Source of the DNA: JADKFD01 sp050250665 | GTDB taxonomy: Bacteria > Pseudomonadota > Gammaproteobacteria > Xanthomonadales > SZUA-5 | NCBI GenBank assembly: GCA_050250665.1 | Contig: JBFWOF010000002.1 | Span: forward strand, 62,001-126,000 | DNA length: 64,000 nt | Direction of reading: 5' to 3' | In this document: piece by piece, positions 16,526 through 23,760 of the stretch | Position numbering within the stretch: position 1 is the first letter of the stretch | Layout: every line of letters begins with the position of its first letter | Translations under genes and position numbers: made by a program | Notes under the pieces: model-generated | Told to the model about the DNA's origin: nothing | Databases searched by the model: none | The model's input: the letters and a program-made list of their open reading frames with translations, nothing else

Positions 16526-17742
16526 CTGATCTGGAACCCCTCAAGCAGCTCGAAGCCGATGCCCGGCAACTGTTGGCGGCGCCGTGGGAGATGGATCTCG
16601 CCGAGCGGGTCTGCGTCACGGCCGAGGAACTGGCTGAGCCGCTGAACGATGCCCGCCACAGCTCGCTGGCCGAAGCCGTGCTCGGCTTTGCCGCCTATCT
16701 CAGCGCCTTTGCCGACTCTCGAGTAGGACCGGTGGACGCCAATCGCCTGCAGCTGGTGGCGCTGCTCGACGCCGTGACCGAACAGCTGCAACGCCTGGAA
16801 ACCTCGTCGGCACTGGACATCATCCTGCCGGCACCGCAGAGCGCCGAGCCGACGCCGGCACCGGTCGAAGCCCAGTCCCCCGTGTTGACCCCGGCTGACA
16901 GGCCGGAGCCGGAGCCGCAGCCGAGCACCGACTCCTCCAGTTCGCCGCCCAACACCATCATCTTCATCGACCCGACCGGTCGCGATGCTGGCACGCTGGG
17001 ACTGGCGCTGGAAGACGTTGGTTACGTGGTGCAACCCTTGTTGCGGCTGGACCGGCAGACCGCTCAATGGCTGGCCAAGACCGAGGTCAAGGGCTTGATC
17101 CTGCCGGCGGCAGGTCTGGACGTCTGGGACAAGCTGCTACAGCTGGATCCTTCGCTGGACCAGGCACGTCGCCGTATCGGCCTGTTCGTGGTCTCCCGCA
17201 GCGATGAGCCGCGCCTGCGACTGAAGGCCGGTCAGGCCGGCGCCGACGGCTTCTTCGTCCTGCCGGGCGATGTCGATGCGCTCGCGGTGGAGATTGTCGA
17301 AGTGCTGCGTGATCGCCTGGACCCCTACCGGGCGCTGATCATCGACGACGACAGCTCGATGACCATGGTGGTCGAATCGGTGCTGAAGCGCTCGGGCATG
17401 GAGTCACGCGCCATCAATGATCCGACGCTGGCGCTGTCGACGCTGGAGAATTTCGTGCCGGACGTGATCCTGCTGGATCTGCACATGCCGGGTCTGAATG
17501 GTCTGGAACTGCTGAGCCTGTTCCGGGCGCATCCGAAAACGGCGTTCACGCCGGTGGTGCTGATCTCGGGTGACGAAGACCAGGAGCGACGCTTCGAAAC
17601 GCTTACCGCTGGCGGCGATGACTATCTGATCAAGCCCTTGCGCCCCAAACATCTGGTCGCCGCCGTCACCGGTCGCGCCCAGCGCTCACGCTGGCTGCGC
17701 CGCGCCCTTCGGCACACGACCACACCATTGCCGCCGCCCTAG
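16522..17742 (+). CDS. Response regulator with a degenerate and a canonical receiver domain
   Basis: A 406-residue protein. Residues 1-100 are helical and resemble a histidine-phosphotransfer or adaptor fold, but no clear phosphorylatable His is seen. A Pro/Ser-rich linker follows (about 105-142). Residues about 143-255 (NTIIFIDPTGRD...) look like a receiver without the acidic pocket. Residues about 273-390 form a normal receiver: LIIDDDSS, phospho-Asp near 318 in LLDLHMPG, and Lys in LIKPLRPK. There is no DNA-binding or enzymatic output domain, so it probably acts through protein contacts. The ATGA overlap with ybeY implies translational coupling. The cognate kinase is unknown. Confidence 0.8.
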   Translation: MTDLEPLKQLEADARQLLAAPWEMDLAERVCVTAEELAEPLNDARHSSLAEAVLGFAAYLSAFADSRVGPVDANRLQLVALLDAVTEQLQRLETSSALDIILPAPQSAEPTPAPVEAQSPVLTPADRPEPEPQPSTDSSSSPPNTIIFIDPTGRDAGTLGLALEDVGYVVQPLLRLDRQTAQWLAKTEVKGLILPAAGLDVWDKLLQLDPSLDQARRRIGLFVVSRSDEPRLRLKAGQAGADGFFVLPGDVDALAVEIVEVLRDRLDPYRALIIDDDSSMTMVVESVLKRSGMESRAINDPTLALSTLENFVPDVILLDLHMPGLNGLELLSLFRAHPKTAFTPVVLISGDEDQERRFETLTAGGDDYLIKPLRPKHLVAAVTGRAQRSRWLRRALRHTTTPLPPP

Positions 17743-17747
17743 GCGAT

Positions 17748-17882
17748 GGTTGTCGGTTGTCGGTTGTCGGTTGTCGGTTGTTGGTTGTTGGTTGTTGGTT
17801 GTTGGTTGTTGGTTGTTGGTTGTTGGTTGTTGGTTGTTGGTTGTTGGTTGTTGGTTGTTGGTTGTTGGTTGTTGGTTGTTGG
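17748..17882. repeat. About 19 tandem copies of a 7-bp unit (GTTGTCG then GTTGTTG)
   Basis: A perfect heptamer array of about 135 bp starts six bases after the response-regulator stop codon. The first three or four units read GTTGTCG and the rest GTTGTTG. Unlike the other arrays in the window, no reverse-complement partner is visible nearby. As it is non-coding on + and lies outside the gene, copy-number change would alter only the 3' region of the transcript. Confidence 0.95.
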
Positions 17883-18493
17883 TCGCGAATGTAGGCTGTC
17901 GCGCGGGGCCAGTCGCGGATGAATCCGCTCCCACAGTTCTGCGGTAGCGGTCCGCAAGGCTTTCTGTGGGAGTCCCGGTCGCCCCTGGCGGTGCACTTAT
18001 TCGCGCATCAAACCGTGGAAGTAGGTCACGTTGACCCGAAGGGTCTACGTGACAGCTGCGTCAGTCACGTAGGCCGCTACGCGGCCAACGTAACCTACAT
18101 TAAAATCAAATACTTGCGGAATATTTGGTGGGAGCGGACTTTGTCCGCGATGCCTGCCGGTGCCGCTGGCCCGGTCGCGGCTGAAGCCGCTCCCACAGGG
18201 GCGGCCGCAAGAATGCTATCTGCTGCTTCCTCCGCGTTCTCTCTGCTTTTCCTTTGCGTACTCTGCGTCCGGCTCTTGTTCAGACCCTGGCCTCTGGCCT
18301 GGATGTTCACGGCCAACGGTCATGGCTGCGAGCCACCGGCAATTATGAAAGTCGCTGGTGCCATGACCGTTGCATAGGGTTTCTTGCCTAACCCCTCCCC
18401 AGCCCTCCCCGAACATCGGGGAGGGAGCGACATCACTAGCCTGAACGACTTTCACGGCAACCTGGATCTGACAGTCGCGACGCGAGGTCGCTC
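17883..18493. repeat. Intergenic repeat region with a 180-bp composite repeat and several REP-like palindromes
   Basis: No gene is supported. REP-like palindromes lie at 17913-17935, 18128-18150, 18175-18197 and 18474-18498. The last overlaps the 3' end of the DUF3025 gene. The stretch 17971-18150 is a copy of 61151-61330: ungapped, about 148 identical of the first 170 positions by my count. It contains the palindrome GTAGGTCACGTTGACCCGAA ... ending GTAACCTAC (18021-18098). A lone array arm of TCCTTTGCG-type units is at about 18226-18275. Confidence 0.8.
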
Positions 18494-19297
18494 CTACAGG
18501 CGCAGCGGCCCGGCATAGACCCGTCCTGCCGGTTTGGGCCGGAAACAGGGTGCGCTGGCGATGAACTCGGGATCGGCACTGCGCGGCTCCCAGGCCGGCA
18601 CCGCGGCCAGCGGCAGCGTGGATTGATCCTTGGGATCGGCCGCTGCCCGGCCGCTGCCGATGCCGGCGGCCACACAGCGGTCGAGCAGGGCCAGCCGCTG
18701 CGACGGGTCCAGATCACGCCAGCTGGAATCATCCGCCAGGACGGCGATCACCTTGCCCGCCTGCAGATCGTAGGGCCGGGTCTGGCGCAGCTCGAACAGA
18801 GCATGGCCGATCACCCAGACCGCGGCCCGGGCCCAATCGTCGCGGCGCTCGATCAGCAAGCCAGCCCAGTCGTGGTTCTGCAGCGCCTTGATCAGCGTGC
18901 GGTCCTCGGTCAGCACCACGGTGCCGGCCTCGTCGATATGGGTGAGGGCCTGCTGGTGGCGAGTGCGCTGTTTCGGCCCCACCGCCAGAATGCCCGCCCA
19001 CTGACCCTGATGAATGGCCCATTTGCTCAGCGGCCACTGCAGCCACATCAGCGCGCCGTAGAGATCGTGCAGCGAGTCGCGACGCATCGCGATCAATCCG
19101 CGCGCGCCGATGCGTTGCTCGTAGCTCATGCCGTCACTGGCGAGGGAAACGTCCTGCTCGGCGAAACTCAGCCCGCCCGGCAGCCGCGACGCGGCCAGCC
19201 GGTTGAGCTCGGCCAGAGCGTCGTCCCAGGGCAATTCGAACAGCGCCGCGTACTCGGCCAACTGGTCAAAGGGCGGCGATTGCCAGCGCTCGTGCAT
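18494..19297 (-). CDS. DUF3025 family protein
   Basis: A 267-residue soluble protein of unknown function. The block YEQRIGARGLIAMRRDSLHDLYGALMWLQWP, given here from about residue 58, resembles DUF3025, in which a similar stretch leads to a conserved Trp-rich core; HIDEAGTVVLTEDRTL follows. No catalytic motif can be named. The ATG at 19297 is the only good start. The TAG stop is formed by a REP-like palindrome (18474-18498), so the last residues and the stop come from repeat sequence. A short gap containing half of another repeat separates it from rimO upstream. Confidence 0.7.
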   Translation of the reverse strand: MHERWQSPPFDQLAEYAALFELPWDDALAELNRLAASRLPGGLSFAEQDVSLASDGMSYEQRIGARGLIAMRRDSLHDLYGALMWLQWPLSKWAIHQGQWAGILAVGPKQRTRHQQALTHIDEAGTVVLTEDRTLIKALQNHDWAGLLIERRDDWARAAVWVIGHALFELRQTRPYDLQAGKVIAVLADDSSWRDLDPSQRLALLDRCVAAGIGSGRAAADPKDQSTLPLAAVPAWEPRSADPEFIASAPCFRPKPAGRVYAGPLRL

Positions 19298-19325
19298 GTT
19301 CAGTCTTCCAGCCCGTTCGCATCGA

Positions 19326-19368
19326 CAATGTCACGTAGCCCGCGACGCGGCCAACGTGACCTACGCTG
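19326..19368. repeat. Partial copy of the GTAGGTCAC / GTGACCTAC palindromic element
   Basis: GTCACGTAGCCCGCGACGCG followed by GCCAACGTGACCTAC matches the right half of the element at 18060-18098 and 61240-61278. It sits between rimO and the DUF3025 gene, both on the minus strand. Confidence 0.75.
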
Positions 19369-19395
19369 CGAATCGGATTCGCACCGGGTCCCGCC

Positions 19396-20757
19396 TCAGG
19401 CCAGCACACCGTGGAGATCATGCTCGTCGGCCTCGACGATGCGCACGTCGACGAACTGGCCCGGTTGCAGCTGCGGGGCATCGGCTTTGGCCAAGGCAGC
19501 CTTGCGCTTGCCGCCGCGGGTGCCGGTGGCGATATGCACCTGACCATCGATGTCAGGGGCGTCGGCGCTGCTGCGACCGATGGCGACCGTGGGTCCGACC
19601 TGATCGATCAACACCCGCTGCACGCTGCCGACCTTGGCCTGCAGGCGCTGGGCGCTGATCTCGGCCTGCTTTTCCATGAAGCGCTGCAGGCGTTCCTGCT
19701 TGATCTCTTCCGGCACCGGATCGGGCAGCTCGTTGGCCCTGGCGCCGGTCACCGGCGAATAGGCAAAGGCGCCCACGCGGTCAAGCTGGGCTTCATCGAG
19801 AAAATCCAGCAGTTCCTCGAACTCGGCCTCGGTCTCGCCCGGAAAGCCGACAATGAAGGTGCTGCGCAGGGTGATGTCGGGACAGATGTCACGCCAGGCG
19901 CGAATCCGTTCGATGTTCTTCTCGCCGCTGGCCGGGCGCTTCATCAGCTTGAGGATGCGCGGATTGCTGTGCTGGAAGGGAATGTCCAGATAGGGCAGCA
20001 CCTTGCCCTCGGCCATCAACGGCACCACCTTGTCGACGTGCGGATAGGGATAGACGTAGTGCATCCGCACCCAGATGCCGAGCTCGCCCAGCGCATCGGC
20101 CAGATCCAGAAAGCGCGTCTGCCGGGACTGTCCGCGCCAGTCGCGCGCGGCGTATTTGAGGTCGACGCCGTAGGCGCTGGTGTCCTGCGAGATCACCAGC
20201 AGCTCCTTGACGCCGGCACGGGCCAGCTTTTCGGCCTCGATCAGCACTTCGTCGATCGACCGGCTGACCAGATCGCCGCGCATCGACGGGATGATGCAGA
20301 AGCTGCAGCGATGATTGCAGCCCTCGGAAATCTTCAGGTAGGCGTAGTGCCGCGGCGTCAGCTTGAGGCCCGCCGGCGGCACCAGATCCATGAAGGGATC
20401 GTGCTGCGGCGGCATCTGTGCGTGTACCGCATTGAGTACCGAGGTGTAGTCCTGCGGGCCCGAGATCGACAGCACCCCGGGAAACTTCTCGCGGATCATC
20501 TCGGCACGCGCGCCCAGGCAACCGGTCACCACCACCTTGCCGTTCTCGGCCATGGCCTCGCCGATGGCGTCCAGCGACTCTTCCACGGCGGCGTCGATGA
20601 AGCCACAGGTGTTGACCACCACCACATCCGCCGAATCGTAGCTGGGCACGATGGCATAACCCTCGGCCCGCAACTGCGTCAGGATGCGCTCGGAATCGAC
20701 CAGAGCCTTGGGGCAGCCGAGGCTGACGAAACCGATCTTGGGCGCGGCAGCGGACAT
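19396..20757 (-). CDS. rimO: Ribosomal protein S12 (Asp89) methylthiotransferase
   Basis: A radical-SAM enzyme paralogous to MiaB that modifies ribosomal protein S12. It has 453 residues. MTTase cysteines occur in LGCPKALVDSE, NTCGFID and TGCLGAR; the radical SAM motif is GCNHRCSFCIIPSMRG; a C-terminal TRAM region ends near GQFVDVRIVEADEHDL. PKALVDSE and SMRG distinguish RimO from MiaB. The frame runs upstream to 20937, but the ATG at 20757 gives the family N-terminus and the upstream part is repeat DNA. Confidence 0.95.
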   Translation of the reverse strand: MSAAAPKIGFVSLGCPKALVDSERILTQLRAEGYAIVPSYDSADVVVVNTCGFIDAAVEESLDAIGEAMAENGKVVVTGCLGARAEMIREKFPGVLSISGPQDYTSVLNAVHAQMPPQHDPFMDLVPPAGLKLTPRHYAYLKISEGCNHRCSFCIIPSMRGDLVSRSIDEVLIEAEKLARAGVKELLVISQDTSAYGVDLKYAARDWRGQSRQTRFLDLADALGELGIWVRMHYVYPYPHVDKVVPLMAEGKVLPYLDIPFQHSNPRILKLMKRPASGEKNIERIRAWRDICPDITLRSTFIVGFPGETEAEFEELLDFLDEAQLDRVGAFAYSPVTGARANELPDPVPEEIKQERLQRFMEKQAEISAQRLQAKVGSVQRVLIDQVGPTVAIGRSSADAPDIDGQVHIATGTRGGKRKAALAKADAPQLQPGQFVDVRIVEADEHDLHGVLA

Positions 20758-20952
20758 GGGCGGGCTTTGTGAAAACGGGGCGTGGAGTATAGGTGCTTGG
20801 CTGCCGGTTGGGGGGCACGGGGCACGGCCTTGAGGAGGGACGCGCGCCTGCGCGGCCGCTCTTGAATTTCCGGCCAGGCAAAGCGGCGCCGCAGCGCGGC
20901 GCCCTCCACAGCGGCCGCAAGCACTCTCAGGTGCCAACCGCTGGCCCGCGGC
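20758..20952. repeat. Short GC-rich repeat region between the MFS gene and rimO
   Basis: It contains a short GGCACGG array (about 20812-20826) and a GC-rich inverted structure at about 20828-20920 (GAGGAGGGACGCGCGCCTGC ... GCGGCGCCCTCC). A related inverted structure occurs at about 41728-41822. No gene is seen; the rimO promoter should lie here. Confidence 0.6.
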
Positions 20953-22329
20953 TCATGGAGAAGGCCCTGGAGGCTTCCCCGTGCCTACCCGGGCCGCGCT
21001 GCGCCAGGACAGCAGCGCGAACAGCGCCGCCAGTGCATAGACGCTGCTGTAGGCCAGGACCGGGCGCTGGGCCTGCAACAAGGAGAACACCAAGCCGCCC
21101 AGGGCCAGGGCCCCGCTGGTGGCGAGCGCCGAGCACAGCTGCATCGCCGAGGAATACTTGCCCTGCTGTTCCCTGGGCGCCAGTTTCAGCGTCAGTACGC
21201 CGAGTATCGGAAAGGACATGCCCATGCCTAGCCCGGCCAGCGACCAGCCGACCAGCACGATGATGGCCGGCATCCAGCCCAGGACGCTGAGCATGCACAG
21301 CAAGATCCCGACGCCAATCAGCAGGCTGCCGCGCGACAGCCACCCAAGCCGCCGGCTCTGGTCGTCGATGCGCGACTGCAGCTGGCTGCCCAGGCTCCAG
21401 CACAAGGCACCGCCAGTCAGTGCCAGGCCGGCAGCCGTGATGCTCCAGCCGGCCTGCTGATGCAGCCACAGCGGCACGAAGCCCTCGCACAGGAAAAAGG
21501 CCGCGGAATTGAGTCCACGCATGGCAATGACCGTCGGCAAGCCTCGGGCCAGGATCAAGGTGCCGTCGGGCAACAGTCGCGCGGCCGAGATCACGGCCGC
21601 CGCGAGGGCAAGAAGAACGACCGGCACCGTCCACACGCCGGCATAGCCAGCGGTCGCCAATCCGACGCTGCTGATCGAGGCCAGCAAGGCCCACGGCAAG
21701 GTGCGCCAGGCGCGTTGCGGGCCCGGCGCCGACTCTCCGGTCTCGCGTAGGGCCGGCAGGATCAGCAGCGCCACCGGCAGCAACAGCAGGGCCACACCGA
21801 GAAACAGCCAGCGCCAGCCCCAATACTCGACGATCCAGCCGGAAATCGCCGGCCCGACGATTGCCGGCACCACCCAGGCGGTGGAAAACAGCGCGAACAG
21901 TCGCGGATGCAGCGCTGATGGCAAGGCGCGTGCGGTGGATACGTACAGGGCCACGCCCAGCGCGCCCACGCCCAGACCCTGGACAATACGACCGGCAATC
22001 AGTGCTGCCATCGATGAGGCCAGTCCCGCCACCAGCAGACCCAGCGCAAACAGGGCCATGCCAGCGGCCATGGACCGGAACGGACCATGCCGATCGCAAT
22101 CCTGTCCGGACCAGACCATCGACACCACCGAGCCGGCCAGGGTCCCGCCGAAAGCCAGCGCGTACAGCGGCAGTCCGTCCAGCGCCGTGGCCACGGCCGG
22201 CATGCCAGCGGCAACTCCGATGGCCTCGAAGGCAATCATCGAACACAGCGCCACCGCGCCGATGCTGAGGCTGCGCCATTGCGGTGCGAACAAGGAGGTC
22301 TGCATCTTGATCTCTGCCACGGCTTCCAT
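20953..22329 (-). CDS. MFS multidrug-type exporter, probable SoxR target
   Basis: A membrane transporter of about 458 residues with 12-14 hydrophobic segments and motifs of the drug:H+ antiporter family (GRIVQGLGVGALGVALYV, typical motif C region; GPAISGWIVEYWGWRW). Its substrate is unknown. A longer frame starts at 22371, but that ATG lies inside the SoxR operator and upstream of the predicted transcript start, so the ATG at 22329 (MEAVAEIKM, GAAGAG about 8 bases upstream) is preferred; 22305 is also possible. It is divergent from soxR. By analogy with SoxR regulons outside enteric bacteria it may export redox-active compounds. Confidence 0.85.
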   Translation of the reverse strand: MEAVAEIKMQTSLFAPQWRSLSIGAVALCSMIAFEAIGVAAGMPAVATALDGLPLYALAFGGTLAGSVVSMVWSGQDCDRHGPFRSMAAGMALFALGLLVAGLASSMAALIAGRIVQGLGVGALGVALYVSTARALPSALHPRLFALFSTAWVVPAIVGPAISGWIVEYWGWRWLFLGVALLLLPVALLILPALRETGESAPGPQRAWRTLPWALLASISSVGLATAGYAGVWTVPVVLLALAAAVISAARLLPDGTLILARGLPTVIAMRGLNSAAFFLCEGFVPLWLHQQAGWSITAAGLALTGGALCWSLGSQLQSRIDDQSRRLGWLSRGSLLIGVGILLCMLSVLGWMPAIIVLVGWSLAGLGMGMSFPILGVLTLKLAPREQQGKYSSAMQLCSALATSGALALGGLVFSLLQAQRPVLAYSSVYALAALFALLSWRSAARVGTGKPPGPSP

Positions 22330-22356
22330 GTCTGGTCTCTTCAGAGCGTCCGCAAT

Positions 22357-22389
22357 AGCATGCAAGCTCAAGTCAACTTGAGGTCAAGC
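22357..22389 (-). promoter_or_regulatory. SoxR-dependent promoter of the MFS gene with SoxR box
   Basis: The palindrome CTCAAGTCAACTTGAG (22367-22382) matches the known SoxR box. On the minus strand it lies between TTGACC (-35) and CATGCT (-10, 22357-22362) with a 19-base spacer. An overlong spacer of this kind is typical of MerR-family activation. The -35/-10 orientation points to the MFS gene, placing transcription start at about 22350. Confidence 0.85.
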
Positions 22390-22390
22390 G

Positions 22391-22846
22391 ATGAGGGCCG
22401 AGGTGCTGCTCAGTGTAGGCGAAGTGGCCAGGCGCAGTGGCGTCGCGGTCTCGGCGCTGCATTACTACGAGGCTCAGGGCCTGCTGTCCAGCGAACGCAG
22501 TCTCGGCAATCAGCGCCGCTATCGGCGCCAGGTGTTGCGGCGCATCGCCTTCATCCGCGCTGCCCAGGCCCTGGGTATCAGCCTCGCCGAGATCGCCCAG
22601 GCGCTGCAGCAACTGCCGCAACAACGCACCCCGACCAAGGCCGACTGGACGCGCCTGTCCAGCCACTGGCGCGCCTCGCTCGACCAGCGCATCGCCGATC
22701 TGCAGGCCCTGCGCGATCAGTTGCAGAGCTGCATCGGCTGCGGCTGTCTGTCGTTGAAAGCCTGCCGTTTGTACAACGCGAACGATCAGCTGGCCGCACA
22801 GGGCCCGGGGGCCAGGCGGCTGGGAGCGAAGCAGGCGAGCGAGTGA
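22391..22846 (+). CDS. soxR: Redox-sensitive MerR-family activator SoxR
   Basis: A 151-residue regulator. The N-terminal MerR helix-turn-helix is LSVGEVARRSGVAVSALHYYE with RRYRR, followed by a dimerisation helix. The [2Fe-2S] cluster motif C-x2-C-x-C-x5-C is present as CIGCGCLSLKAC, followed by GPGARRL, as in known SoxR proteins. All four cluster cysteines are present, so it should be redox active. No soxS is near; the SoxR box in the intergenic region suggests direct control of the divergent exporter. The last residues run into a GC-rich repeat. Confidence 0.95.
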   Translation: MRAEVLLSVGEVARRSGVAVSALHYYEAQGLLSSERSLGNQRRYRRQVLRRIAFIRAAQALGISLAEIAQALQQLPQQRTPTKADWTRLSSHWRASLDQRIADLQALRDQLQSCIGCGCLSLKACRLYNANDQLAAQGPGARRLGAKQASE

Positions 22847-22892
22847 ATACCGGGACCCCTCTCGTGCGCAGTTGATTTTCCGACCTTCGCAG

Positions 22893-23060
22893 TGGTGCTG
22901 CGGCCGTAGCGCGGCTCCGGCGCGCGTGGGTTTGGGGCCGCGCCTGCGGGTCTTCGCGCCGGCGGCCGCGGCTCTGTAATCCGGGAAGCGCCGGGCGCCT
23001 CGCGTGTGTGGCTTGTGGCTCTATTGACGTCTGCCGACGCGAAGGACCCGGCCTACGCCA
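22893..23060 (+). repeat. 168-bp GC-rich dispersed repeat, copy 1
   Basis: It starts TGGTGCTGCGGCCGTAGCGC and ends GACGCGAAGGACCCGGCCTA. A reverse-complement copy lies at 41425-41592 with the same internal landmarks (GCGGGTCTTCGCGCCGGCGG, GGGCGCCTCGCGTGTG). A diverged relative is at about 52940-53081. The right edge touches the stop codon of tsaB. Confidence 0.75.
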
Positions 23061-23061
23061 G

Positions 23062-23760
23062 CTACCGCGCGGCGGCCCGTTCGGATTCCGTCAGCGCCAC
23101 CTTGTTGCGCAGGTACACCGGCATGGCCTGGCGGGCTTCGAGGCCAAGTCCGGCGCGCAGTGCGCGCGCGCCCAGACGGGCCACGGCGCTGGCCTGGGGA
23201 TAGATGCTGCGCTCGATGGCGTCCATGCGATAGCCCAGTTGCTCGTCGAGCAGCTTGCGGTAGGCGCGTAGCCCGGGGCCCACCGCGCACCAGACATCGT
23301 CGCCGGGCAGTTTCAGCTGTTCCGGCTTGCACAGGCGCTCCTCGGCAACGGGGACAACCAGTCCGGATTCGTCAACCTCGAAATAGCCCGCATAGACCTC
23401 GCCCATGCGGGCGTCGGCCAGCGCCAGTATCGGCGTCGCCGCGCCGCGATCGAAGCCTTCCTGGGCCAGTGCGGCTAGCGAGGACACCGGCAACGCCGGG
23501 ATGTCCAGGCCGTAGGCGATGCCCTGGGCCGCGGCCACCGCCATGCGCACGCCGGTAAAGGCGCCGGGGCCGCAGCCAAAGGCCACCGCATGCAGATCGA
23601 GCTTGCTCAGCCGGGCATCGGCCATGACCGCGTCGATCATGACCAGCAAGCGATCACCATGTCGGCGACCGCCATCTTCCAGGCGCTCGCGGATCTCGCC
23701 TCCGGCAAAGACGGCGACTGACAACACCTCGGTGGAACATTCAATCGCGAGCAGGTTCAT
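23062..23760 (-). CDS. tsaB: tRNA threonylcarbamoyladenosine biosynthesis protein TsaB
   Basis: TsaB is the scaffold partner of TsaD (with TsaE) in t6A37 synthesis on ANN-decoding tRNAs. It has 232 residues. LAIECSTEVLSVAV, HGDRLL and FGCGPGAFTGVRMAVAAAQG are the conserved N-terminal ASKHA-fold blocks. It lacks the metal-binding histidines of TsaD, as expected for TsaB. The ATG overlaps the creD stop (ATGA), so it is translationally coupled. The 3' end abuts the 168-bp repeat, which may have changed the last residues (TESERAAAR). Confidence 0.93.
   Translation of the reverse strand: MNLLAIECSTEVLSVAVFAGGEIRERLEDGGRRHGDRLLVMIDAVMADARLSKLDLHAVAFGCGPGAFTGVRMAVAAAQGIAYGLDIPALPVSSLAALAQEGFDRGAATPILALADARMGEVYAGYFEVDESGLVVPVAEERLCKPEQLKLPGDDVWCAVGPGLRAYRKLLDEQLGYRMDAIERSIYPQASAVARLGARALRAGLGLEARQAMPVYLRNKVALTESERAAAR

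Noticed and set aside
17748..17882. The heptamer array as a possible CRISPR array
   Set aside because: The units are contiguous 7-mers without spacers, and no cas gene is present.
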